Source of the DNA: Cyanobacteria bacterium UBA947
Lineage (GTDB): Bacteria > Cyanobacteriota > Vampirovibrionia > Gastranaerophilales > Gastranaerophilaceae
Assembly (NCBI GenBank): GCA_002293275.1
Contig: DBCX01000044.1
Coordinates: 5,269-12,053, forward strand
Reading direction: 5' to 3'
Length of the DNA stretch: 6,785 nt
Part shown: positions 1 to 6,019 of the stretch, piece after piece
Position numbering within the stretch: position 1 is the stretch's first letter
How the letters are laid out: every line of letters begins with the position of its first letter
Position numbers and translations under genes: made by a program
Notes under the pieces: model-generated
Databases searched by the model: none
Told to the model about the DNA's origin: nothing
The model's input: only the letters and a program-made list of their open reading frames with translations

Positions 1-210
1 TTTGTCCTCTGTTGTCAGCGCGTAGTGGTCTTTATATTCGTATGAAATAAACCCCAGCTCGTAAAACAGGATTTGAGTTGTTTTGAGCTGTTCAAGCGTT
101 TGCAGGTCAAGGATTTTGGCCGCAGCAACGATTCTGCTGTCGTCGGTCACGTACGCACCAACGCAGTTTATGCTGAAAAATACAGCTAAAATTATACACA
201 AAACTCTCAT
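1..210 (-). CDS. Exported protein of unknown function (5' part only)
   Basis: Reading the minus strand from an ATG at 210-208, the frame stays open for 70 codons to the window edge, so the C-terminal part is missing. The product begins MRVLCIILAVFFSINCVGA, a short basic start followed by a hydrophobic stretch and a small-residue cleavage site near residue 19. This looks like a Sec signal peptide, so the mature protein is probably periplasmic or secreted. Cys16 is not in a convincing lipobox (SINC rather than a LAGC type). The mature part is helical and charged, with segments such as AAAKILDLQTLEQLKTTQ, and resembles no family I recognise. There is no clear Shine-Dalgarno before the ATG. It diverges from the exoprotein gene at 306 across a 95-bp gap. 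The frame is credible from the signal peptide and codon use; the function is unknown. Confidence 0.7.
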   Translation of the reverse strand, partial: MRVLCIILAVFFSINCVGAYVTDDSRIVAAAKILDLQTLEQLKTTQILFYELGFISYEYKDHYALTTEDK

Positions 211-261
211 ATATTTGTTATCGTAAAAACCCGACCGAAACTTTGGATTTATTACGGAACT

Positions 262-290
262 TTTACAATTTGCTTTCGTCTGATACGGTA
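262..290 (+). promoter_or_regulatory. Possible promoter of the exoprotein gene
   Basis: TTTACA at 262-267 and TACGGT at 285-290 are 17 bases apart and resemble -35 and -10 elements, but the -10 match is weak and the predicted start falls almost on the ribosome binding site. A TATAAG at 289-294 is an alternative -10. The 95-bp divergent gap (211-305) must hold promoters for both flanking genes; no other strong candidate was seen. Confidence 0.25.
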
Positions 291-293
291 TAA

Positions 294-300
294 GAGAGGG
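294..300 (+). promoter_or_regulatory. Shine-Dalgarno of the exoprotein gene
   Basis: GAGAGGG lies five bases before the ATG at 306. It fixes the start codon. It also contrasts with neighbouring genes at 2123, 2730 and 6338, which have no such site. Confidence 0.7.
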
Positions 301-305
301 AAATT

Positions 306-2078
306 ATGAAGAAGAGCTTTTTGGCGGCCGTCATGGCAGCTTTTATATTTACGCCTGCTTTCGCGACGGAGATTTTCCAGGGCGGATCCGGCGGTTACGG
401 TGCAAAAATCAATGATTTGGGCGGCGCAACTGTCAACCAGAACACAGGGACAAATGCGCAGATTGGCGTCACGGGCAACGGTAACGTTGTCAGATGGGAT
501 TATCTGAACGTCGGCGCAGGAAAAAGACTTGATTTTAATTTTACACAGAACGGCCAGGTTGTTGTGAACAAGGTAACCGGCGGTGTTTCAAAGTTTGCAG
601 GTACGGTCTCGACCAGCGGTGAGAGCGGTCATTTGATTATCTCCAACCCGAACGGTATGATTTTTAACAATGGCGCGGTTATTCAAGTTGACACTGGCAG
701 CGCGACGCTGACAACCCACGATGTCAACTGGGACGGCCAAAAAAACGGTAGAATAACAACAACCAATACCAACAACAACGGCAGAATTACCATCAGCAAC
801 GGTATGGCTCCGGTGTTTAGAGTTAATAATGACTTAAACATCATTGCTCCAAACATTGATGTGATGGGCGCCGACATTTTTGCGGGCGGTAAGGTCCGTA
901 TGGTATCGGCTGACGGCGTAAACTTTGCAGCCGGCGCAAGTGCACGCGAAGATTTTGAGCACACAAATTTTTCAAACAACGGTCAAATCATTGTTGCGGA
1001 CGCGAACGTAGAAGCAACGAACTCAGCGGTTGTTGGCGGGCAGCTTTATCTTTATGCAAATACCGTCAATATGAACAGAGCAAATGTGTCATCCGCTGAT
1101 ATAAACGTAAATAATAACTCTAATATTAATGACCTGACCGCGAAGCATAATATTAAAATCAACGCGAACGACGGTTTGAATATTAACAACGCAAAAGCCG
1201 GCAATAATGTGGATATAAATGTAAAAAATAATATCAGCAACATTAACGGTTTGACTGCGGGAAATAATATGACCATTACCGCGAACGGCAACGCGACAGC
1301 CAATAATTTAACCGCGGGTAATGTTCTTATGATGCAGAATATTAAAAACCTTAACGGCTCAAACCATATCACAGCGCCAAAATTTATCGCAGAGAGCATG
1401 GAAAATATTACTATTCACGGCTTGAAATCGGATGAGGTCCACTTTTCAAACCACAATTACAAGAACGGTCAAGGCGGTTATGATTTGAAAAATGTTAATA
1501 TCGGTAATGTTTCGGCCTATACCGAGGGTAAAACAATTCATGATGTTAAACTTAATCAGCCGAATAAGAGTTTAAAAGTTATGGAATATATAGACGGTCT
1601 TGAAGTTGATACAAACAAGCGCCGGATAGTATTCACGAAAGGCAAAAACACCGGCAGCGGCGGGACTAACATCCCTGATGATGAAAAACCGCCGATAGTT
1701 CCGCCGGGTGATGACGAAGGAGGAACAATTCCGCCGATAGTTCCACCTGGCGATGACGGAGGAACAACTCCACCTGTAGTTCCGCCTGGCGACGATGACG
1801 GTGGTACAACCCCGCCGACAGTTCCGCCGGGTGAGGACGGTATCAACGCAACCGATGACGATACAGCGGCGAACCTTGACGGGCAAGATGCCACCAGCGG
1901 TGAATGGAAAGACGATGAAGTTGATGAAGATATTGATACCAGATTCAGACCGCGGTACAACCCAAGGAGTTTTGCGGCAAGCGATAACGAAATAAAACGC
2001 ATCAAACGCGATGTTTCTCAAAACACTTCGGTGCAAAACGGGAAACTAAAAATCCAAAAAGAATTCAAAGTTCATTAA
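306..2078 (+). CDS. Secreted filamentous-haemagglutinin-type (TPS domain) exoprotein
   Basis: A 590-aa exported protein. Residues 1-20 are a clear Sec signal peptide cleaved after PAFA. Residues 21 to about 250 match the two-partner-secretion domain of FhaB/TpsA proteins: a VVRWDYLNVGAGKRLDFNF segment (61-79) like the family's 'W..FNVG.G..V.F', followed by the hallmark NPNGMIF at 114-120. In this family the domain docks on an outer-membrane TpsB pore and nucleates a right-handed beta-helix. Residues 270-345 are Asn-rich and show a 19-20-residue periodicity around (L/K)(T)AGN, as expected for helix rungs. Residues 462-511 are four Pro/Asp repeats, and the last 80 residues are first acidic, then basic. 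No LPXTG, beta-barrel or VENN/CdiA toxin boundary is seen. At 590 aa it is short for an adhesin. No tpsB partner lies in the window. A surface adhesin or matrix role is inferred from the family. Confidence 0.85.
   Translation: MKKSFLAAVMAAFIFTPAFATEIFQGGSGGYGAKINDLGGATVNQNTGTNAQIGVTGNGNVVRWDYLNVGAGKRLDFNFTQNGQVVVNKVTGGVSKFAGTVSTSGESGHLIISNPNGMIFNNGAVIQVDTGSATLTTHDVNWDGQKNGRITTTNTNNNGRITISNGMAPVFRVNNDLNIIAPNIDVMGADIFAGGKVRMVSADGVNFAAGASAREDFEHTNFSNNGQIIVADANVEATNSAVVGGQLYLYANTVNMNRANVSSADINVNNNSNINDLTAKHNIKINANDGLNINNAKAGNNVDINVKNNISNINGLTAGNNMTITANGNATANNLTAGNVLMMQNIKNLNGSNHITAPKFIAESMENITIHGLKSDEVHFSNHNYKNGQGGYDLKNVNIGNVSAYTEGKTIHDVKLNQPNKSLKVMEYIDGLEVDTNKRRIVFTKGKNTGSGGTNIPDDEKPPIVPPGDDEGGTIPPIVPPGDDGGTTPPVVPPGDDDGGTTPPTVPPGEDGINATDDDTAANLDGQDATSGEWKDDEVDEDIDTRFRPRYNPRSFAASDNEIKRIKRDVSQNTSVQNGKLKIQKEFKVH
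1113..1340 (+). repeat. Degenerate Asn-rich beta-helix rungs inside the exoprotein
   Basis: The encoded residues 270-345 repeat a pattern of the form (L)(T/K)A-G/K-N-N/H-x-hydrophobic-x-hydrophobic. Its alanines fall at residues 279, 298, 318 and 337, a spacing of 19-20. The DNA is diverged, so the repeat is visible only in protein. Confidence 0.55.
1689..1841 (+). repeat. Tandem 39-42 bp repeats encoding a Pro/Asp/Gly tail
   Basis: Four in-frame units begin at 1689, 1731, 1770 and 1812 with lengths 42, 39, 42 and 30 (partial). They encode variants of PP(I/V/T)VPPG(D/E)DxGGT. The units differ by whole codons, so the reading frame is kept. Such a segment would form an extended, negatively charged stalk or linker. 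Repeat-number change by slippage between strains is plausible. Confidence 0.85.
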
Positions 2079-2080
2079 AA

Positions 2081-2106
2081 AAAAGACCCGCGAAAGCGGG
2101 TTTTTT
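2081..2106 (+). terminator. Rho-independent terminator after the exoprotein gene
   Basis: CCCGC at 2087-2091, a GAAA tetraloop and GCGGG at 2096-2100 form a perfect GC stem, extended by A-run/T-run pairing and followed by TTTTTT. It starts just after the TAA at 2076-2078. The upstream A-run makes it plausible in both directions. Confidence 0.9.
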
Positions 2107-2107
2107 G

Positions 2108-2116
2108 TGTTAAAAT
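2108..2116 (+). promoter_or_regulatory. Extended -10 placed for leaderless mntP mRNA
   Basis: TGTTAAAAT at 2108-2116 fits an extended -10 (TGnTAnnnT). Six bases follow before the ATG at 2123, so transcription would begin at or next to the start codon. No Shine-Dalgarno is present and no good -35 was found; the -35 position falls inside the preceding terminator. Confidence 0.5.
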
Positions 2117-2122
2117 AAACTA

Positions 2123-2662
2123 ATGCTTTTGTTAGAAATAATTCTTTTGGCGTTGGCGCTGTCGATTGATGCGGCGGTTATATCGTTTTCGTACGGGCTT
2201 TGTACGATAAAAAATCGTGTGCGTACCGCGGTTTTGCTTGCGGCAGGGGTCGGGTTCTTCCAGTTCTTTATGCCGCTTGTGGGCGGTGTTATGGCGCGCG
2301 CCGTGTTTTCTTATATTGAAACCTACGCGCATTATGTTGCCGGTGCGATATTTATTATTTTGGGTGTAAAATTTTTGCTGGACGCGTTTGGTGAAAAACA
2401 AACCGGTGCGAAATGTATCTGCACTCGCGAGATAATTTTGCTCTCGCTGGCGACAAGCATTGATGCGCTCGCTGCCGGCAGTTCGCTTTACCTTTTAAAA
2501 ATTCCGATATTTATGCCGGCGGTGATTATCGGGGTTGTGACGTTTATCAACTCGGTGGCGGGGTTTGCACTCGGCGTGTTTTTCAAAAAGCTCGCTCCGA
2601 AACCGCTTGAAATTACAGGTGCGCTGGTGCTGATTGCAATCGGGGTTAGGTTGGTTTTTTAA
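2123..2662 (+). CDS. mntP: MntP-type manganese efflux pump (DUF204)
   Basis: A 179-aa inner-membrane protein with about six hydrophobic segments and two homologous halves, close to the usual length (about 185-190 aa) of MntP. Each half carries the family's signature: ALALSIDAAV with Asp16 in helix 1 and LATSIDALAAG with Asp114 in helix 4. The GFFQFFMPLVGG segment (44-55) also matches the family. Family knowledge: these proteins export Mn2+ to relieve manganese stress, and the paired intramembrane aspartates are thought to handle the cation. The ATG lies 44 bp after the exoprotein stop, just beyond its terminator, so the gene is a separate transcription unit. There is no room for a yybP-ykoY manganese riboswitch, which often precedes this gene in other bacteria. 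It may be transcribed leaderless from the -10 at 2111-2116. Confidence 0.9.
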   Translation: MLLLEIILLALALSIDAAVISFSYGLCTIKNRVRTAVLLAAGVGFFQFFMPLVGGVMARAVFSYIETYAHYVAGAIFIILGVKFLLDAFGEKQTGAKCICTREIILLSLATSIDALAAGSSLYLLKIPIFMPAVIIGVVTFINSVAGFALGVFFKKLAPKPLEITGALVLIAIGVRLVF

Positions 2663-2717
2663 AAAATCCGCCGCGGAGTCTAGCCCAAAACGGCGATGAA
2701 AAAGTATTTTTAAATTT

Positions 2718-2723
2718 TATACT
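2718..2723 (+). promoter_or_regulatory. -10 element placed for leaderless mRNA (YvlD-like gene)
   Basis: TATACT at 2718-2723 differs from TATAAT at one base and is followed by exactly six bases (GAACGT) before the ATG at 2730. No Shine-Dalgarno is visible, and no convincing -35 lies 16-18 bases upstream; the region is AT-rich. Confidence 0.5.
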
Positions 2724-2729
2724 GAACGT

Positions 2730-3071
2730 ATGCTTGATTTAATAATAAAATGGGTACTATATGCTTTTGTAATCGTGTTTGTGGCGTGGGTTATGCCGGG
2801 AATTTCGGTGGAAGGTTTTATGGGCGCGATGTTTGTGGCCGTTATTTTGGGGTTAATTAATATACTGATTAAACCGGTGCTGCAGCTGATTACACTGCCG
2901 ATAAACGTGCTGACACTCGGGCTTTTCGGGTTAATTTTGAACGCGTTTTTGTTGATACTGGCAGGTCACATTGCGCCGGGATTTTCGGTGGACGGGTTTT
3001 GGCAGGCGTTTTTCGGTGCTATTTTAATATCGGTATTCAGCGCCGGTATTTATAAAATAGGCGAAAATTAA
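2730..3071 (+). CDS. Four-helix membrane protein of the YvlD / phage_holin_4_2 family
   Basis: A 113-aa protein with four hydrophobic segments at roughly residues 5-24, 29-48, 53-80 and 90-110. The family signature is clear in the centre: LGLINILIKPVLQLITLP followed by INVLTLGLFGLILNAFLL. Paired (M/A)PG(I/F)SV(E/D)GF segments precede helices 2 and 4, showing an internal duplication. The domain name recalls phage holins, but these proteins are ordinary chromosomal membrane proteins in many bacteria. No lysis role is implied here, and the function is poorly defined. It lies 67 bp after mntP and appears to have its own -10. Its stop codon overlaps the next gene's ATG by one base (TAATG at 3069-3073), suggesting translational coupling. 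Confidence 0.85.
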   Translation: MLDLIIKWVLYAFVIVFVAWVMPGISVEGFMGAMFVAVILGLINILIKPVLQLITLPINVLTLGLFGLILNAFLLILAGHIAPGFSVDGFWQAFFGAILISVFSAGIYKIGEN

Positions 3072-3472
3072 TGGCAGCCAAAAGGGTATTTGCTTATGCG
3101 CTATTGCTTTTGCTGGTGCAAACCGCGGTGTTTGCAGATGTTGAAGTTATGCCGTGCTGGGACAAGTTTGAGCGGGTGTACCCGAAGTTAAAGCTTTCAA
3201 AAAAGCAAAGAATCAAGGCGCAGGCTATTCATATTGACGGGCTGACGCAGTCTGAGGCAATCCAGGCGGAAATCGAGGCAAAGCAGTGGCAGATTGACCG
3301 GTTGAAACTTGCTGATTTGGAACCGGAAACGCAGGCTGCGCAAATAGATATTATCCAGTCTGAAATCGACAGGCTGCACGAAAAAAATTACGAGGTGTAC
3401 CAAAAAAGCATATCGGATTTTGAGTCAATCCTGCGCAAAAAACAGTTGGAAAGATATCAGGAAACGGATTAG
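3071..3472 (+). CDS. Small exported helical protein, Spy/CpxP-like
   Basis: A 133-aa protein with a Sec signal peptide (basic start, LLLLL core, cleavage likely after Ala22 in VFA-DV). The mature part, from about residue 40 onward, is almost entirely charged amphipathic helix. Two segments recall the LTxxQ motifs of Spy/CpxP periplasmic chaperone-like proteins: LSKKQRIKAQAI (42-53) and a C-terminal ILRKKQLERYQ. The resemblance is by eye and the motif is imperfect. A single Cys (residue 29) remains in the mature part; it is not a lipobox Cys. The ATG overlaps the stop of the membrane protein upstream, so the two are probably co-translated and may work together at the envelope. An envelope-stress or periplasmic-binding role is inferred. 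No terminator was found before the convergent gene ending at 3495. Confidence 0.7.
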   Translation: MAAKRVFAYALLLLLVQTAVFADVEVMPCWDKFERVYPKLKLSKKQRIKAQAIHIDGLTQSEAIQAEIEAKQWQIDRLKLADLEPETQAAQIDIIQSEIDRLHEKNYEVYQKSISDFESILRKKQLERYQETD

Positions 3473-3494
3473 GTTTAGGCGTTAGCGCGCGGTA

Positions 3495-4634
3495 TCAAAG
3501 TTCATGTAAAGGCACCAGATACGAGTCCAAACTTGGTGTACACTCATCAAAAAAGTTATTAAAGGCTACGCCTGATTTGTTATACAATTTTTGTGCTTCT
3601 TGGCCTGCTTTATTCGCGTCAACTTCTAAAATATTGAACTGATACAGGTCGTTATTTTTAGACCGTTGCGTTGGTGTAGGATATTCTCGGTCTGCTTTTA
3701 CGTACTTTTTTGCTTGCCTGATTTCTTCCTTGGACATTTTCTTTTTGCCGCCCAACGAGTTTTGAACCTCTTCCTGATACGGAGTAAACCAAGTATTTCG
3801 CTTCAATCGTCCAATCAATCCGTACTGTTTTGCGTGTGCTGCTTCGTGCGCCATGGTATCAATACTCGGTATATTTTGGAATTCAATTATGCCGGAGGAA
3901 GGCCAAAACACTCCCAGATTTGGTGAGTTTTTCATTTTGTCAGAATTTGGTATTACAGCTATATCAAGATCTTGAAGCCCTTCTTTGCGTAAAAAATGTT
4001 TTGTCAACGCAACGGTTTTTTGTTCGCCGGGCAGCATCCTGTAAAATAAAAACTCATCACTTTTCAATCCGTCAAGAGTATTAATATCGTCCCCGAAGGG
4101 ATTAACGGTAACAGGGTCAACATTACGCAGAGCAACGCTGTCTGTTGTCACAAGGCCATTGCCGTCGTCCGTAAACTCGGCATTTATCCGGCGCCCTTGA
4201 GCATCTCGTTGCTCGCATTGCCATTTTATTTTCCCGCCGTCAGAGATTTGAGAGCTGTTGTACAAGGTGGTTACGTGTATCTTGTCCGAGGATTTATCGA
4301 CGTTTTGTGTCATTGTCCCAACTTTTTCCAAATTGCCGTTGCGGTTTTTATAAGTTTCAACCTGCCTGTTTGTCAGACCCGACTCTTTAACATAAGTTTT
4401 GTAAACTTTGTGGGTTGTTATCCGGTCGTTTTCCAAGACGTTGCGTTGGACTATTGTTTCGTTCCCGTCAAAAAAAGTTACAATTTTTTTGGTCAAACCG
4501 TCTTTTGCAACTTCAACCTCGTCAAATTTCACGGCGGTTTTCGGCACATAAAAGTCTAAATCTGCGGGGACATTTTGGCTTGTGATTTTTCTGACGAGCT
4601 GATAGGTATTGTCGGCTATTCTTGATACGTTCAT
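3495..4634 (-). CDS. Putative zinc metallopeptidase (HEXXH protein), uncharacterised
   Basis: From ATG at 4634 the product is 379 aa. The frame stays open upstream to another ATG at 4829, but that would overlap the divergent gene, and the extra 65 residues look non-coding, so the start MNVSRIADNTYQ is preferred. The zinc site is seen at residues 263-267 (HEAAH, within DTMAHEAAHAKQYG), with a likely third ligand at Glu337 in LEVDANKAG, the ExDA pattern of gluzincin-type peptidases. Residues 35-170 are rich in short beta-type segments with DG/NG turns, resembling a repeat-like beta domain that might bind substrate. There is no signal peptide or membrane segment, so it is cytosolic or leaves by a non-Sec route. 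I do not recognise a named family. It is divergent from the deiminase-like gene and may share its control region. Substrate unknown. Confidence 0.75.
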   Translation of the reverse strand: MNVSRIADNTYQLVRKITSQNVPADLDFYVPKTAVKFDEVEVAKDGLTKKIVTFFDGNETIVQRNVLENDRITTHKVYKTYVKESGLTNRQVETYKNRNGNLEKVGTMTQNVDKSSDKIHVTTLYNSSQISDGGKIKWQCEQRDAQGRRINAEFTDDGNGLVTTDSVALRNVDPVTVNPFGDDINTLDGLKSDEFLFYRMLPGEQKTVALTKHFLRKEGLQDLDIAVIPNSDKMKNSPNLGVFWPSSGIIEFQNIPSIDTMAHEAAHAKQYGLIGRLKRNTWFTPYQEEVQNSLGGKKKMSKEEIRQAKKYVKADREYPTPTQRSKNNDLYQFNILEVDANKAGQEAQKLYNKSGVAFNNFFDECTPSLDSYLVPLHEL

Positions 4635-4712
4635 GCAAATTTTAAATTGTGTGAATATCAAGAATTGCCTAATTTGAGGTCGGCGGCTTAATATTTTTTT
4701 ACAACCGGCGGC

Positions 4713-4727
4713 AAATTGTAACAAATT
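4713..4727. promoter_or_regulatory. Dyad-symmetric site in the divergent intergenic region
   Basis: AAATTGTAACAAATT is a near-palindrome around TTGT-A-ACAA (4716-4724), with one mismatch in each longer arm. It lies between the two divergent genes. A CGGCGGC heptamer ends one base before it (4706-4712) and is repeated directly at 4681-4687. An operator for one or both genes is possible, but AT-rich dyads arise easily by chance. Confidence 0.25.
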
Positions 4728-4782
4728 ATTAAAATTTTTTGTCATGGGGGCAGTTTTTGTTTTCAGCTTTTTTAAACCGGAT

Positions 4783-5976
4783 ATGTTGTCAAAAGTGTCA
4801 AAAGTACAAATTAACCAAACAAGTTTCAAAGGCTATGATGCTGCGCCTTTAAAGAATTCGTTTATGCAGGATGTAACGCTCCCTAAACAAGCTGCTGTTA
4901 TGGAGCAGCTTACTAACATCGGCAGGCGCGAAGGATTCAATGTTGCAGGGTATGACATATCCAACTGCAACCATTGGGGGCAGGACGATAAAATCATCAG
5001 ACGCTTCAAAGACAAAAGCGTAATCGTCCCCGGAGTCGGCACAAAGTTCTTGACTCCAACATATTCTGATCGCAAGTTTAAAGATAACAATCACAGAAGG
5101 GTGGAAAGGTTTTCGCAAATGACCGGTATGGAAATTGTTGAACCGGCAACATACTTGTTTGAAGGCGGGAATGTATTTTTGGGTAAAAAAGACGGCGTAC
5201 CTTGCATGTTGGCCGGCGAATCTGATCTTTTGTACCAATGCGAAAGTTTGTCTAATCAAGGATGCAAGCGGCCGGAGATTAATCTTATAAAACATAGCGC
5301 AGAGTCTTTGAACGGTTTTAGTAAACAAATTAGAGCCCAATATCAAGATGCCGCTCTGGAAGATATCGGCAAAACATTCGGTGTTGAAGCAAAAAATGTC
5401 TCAATTATTCCGCAGGCAAATTTCCATTTGGATATGTTTTTGCGGCCGGTCGGGTTTCCGAAAGTTTTGATAAACAACCCAAGACGTGCGCTGCAAAACC
5501 TTGCAAATCTTGCCGAAAACGCAAAAACTTCCGACGAAAGGTTTTATTGGTCCGAGCTTTTTGATAAGACAGAAGGTTACTATGACAGCATTAAAGAAGA
5601 GGGCTGGGCAAGCACCGGTCAGGTGAAATCCGTACTTATCCGGCAAGGTTTTATTCCGGTTGGGATAGGTGCAATTTATGGTGAAAAAGGCGACATAAAT
5701 TTCATTAACGCTGTTGTGAACAAGCACTCTGACGGCAGGATTGGATATATTACAAACAGTGCCAGCTCAAGCAATCCGGATGATTTAAAATTGGAAGACC
5801 TGTTTGAGCAACAGTTAAAAGACAAGCTGGGAAACGTTGAGGATGTGTATTTTGTGCGCGGACAAGACAACTGGTTAAATGACGGCAAGTGTTCCATAAG
5901 ACATGATTTAGGCTATTTTGAAGGCGGCTTGCATTGCCTTGTTTGCGAGGAACCTGATTTTGAGGCGTGGGCGTAG
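4783..5976 (+). CDS. PAD / arginine-deiminase-fold guanidino-modifying enzyme
   Basis: From ATG at 4783 the product is 397 aa. All key motifs of the guanidino-modifying superfamily occur in order. NHWGQDD (63-69) resembles the WxQDE substrate-Asp motif of peptidylarginine deiminases. LFEGGNVFLG (125-134) matches the catalytic-Glu EGG(D/N) motif of arginine deiminases. FHLDMFLRPVG (214-224) holds the His215-x-Asp217 pair, and GGLHCLVCEEP (381-391) the nucleophilic Cys385. These enzymes hydrolyse or transfer the guanidino group of arginine, agmatine or peptidyl-arginine through a thiouronium intermediate. The W-x-QDD form hints at protein arginine deiminase, but the substrate cannot be decided. 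No signal peptide; the start has an SFKGYDAAPLK motif (residues 14-24). An ATG at 4744 would add 13 residues; the shorter form fits better because FKG-type proteins usually start a few residues before that motif. No clear Shine-Dalgarno at either start. Confidence 0.8.
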   Translation: MLSKVSKVQINQTSFKGYDAAPLKNSFMQDVTLPKQAAVMEQLTNIGRREGFNVAGYDISNCNHWGQDDKIIRRFKDKSVIVPGVGTKFLTPTYSDRKFKDNNHRRVERFSQMTGMEIVEPATYLFEGGNVFLGKKDGVPCMLAGESDLLYQCESLSNQGCKRPEINLIKHSAESLNGFSKQIRAQYQDAALEDIGKTFGVEAKNVSIIPQANFHLDMFLRPVGFPKVLINNPRRALQNLANLAENAKTSDERFYWSELFDKTEGYYDSIKEEGWASTGQVKSVLIRQGFIPVGIGAIYGEKGDINFINAVVNKHSDGRIGYITNSASSSNPDDLKLEDLFEQQLKDKLGNVEDVYFVRGQDNWLNDGKCSIRHDLGYFEGGLHCLVCEEPDFEAWA

Positions 5977-6019
5977 CTGATATTTACTACGAAAGTCTAA
6001 TAAAAAATTCCGCTTTCAG

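Noticed and set aside
1689..1841. Regular repeats that might be taken for a CRISPR array
   Set aside because: Units are contiguous, in frame, and encode a Pro/Asp tail; there are no unique spacers.
683..2036. Several long minus-strand frames under the exoprotein gene
   Set aside because: They are shadows of an Asn-, Pro- and Asp-rich coding sequence; their products are low-complexity (Pro/Ser- or Leu/Phe-rich) and lack ribosome binding sites. The plus-strand frame has a signal peptide and TPS motifs.
2667..2681. Small GC-rich hairpin (TCCG-CCG-CGGA) after mntP as terminator
   Set aside because: The stem is only four pairs and no T-run follows on the plus strand. On the minus strand T's follow, but there is no minus-strand gene to terminate.
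2730..3071. Phage lysis cassette suggested by the holin-family name
   Set aside because: YvlD-type proteins are common chromosomal membrane proteins, and no endolysin, integrase or other phage gene is nearby.
3473..3494. Terminator between the convergent genes
   Set aside because: The 22-bp gap has only a short GCGCGC self-complementary patch and no T-run.
4744..4782. Upstream ATG extending the deiminase-like protein by 13 residues
   Set aside because: The added segment (MGAVFVFSFFKPD) has no Shine-Dalgarno, and FKG-type N-termini usually begin just before the motif. It cannot be fully excluded.
4635..4829. 65-residue N-terminal extension of the metallopeptidase
   Set aside because: It would overlap the divergent gene and the added residues look like translated intergenic DNA.
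4849..5346. Minus-strand frame of 165 codons inside the deiminase-like gene
   Set aside because: It overlaps a gene with intact catalytic motifs and has no family signature or ribosome binding site.
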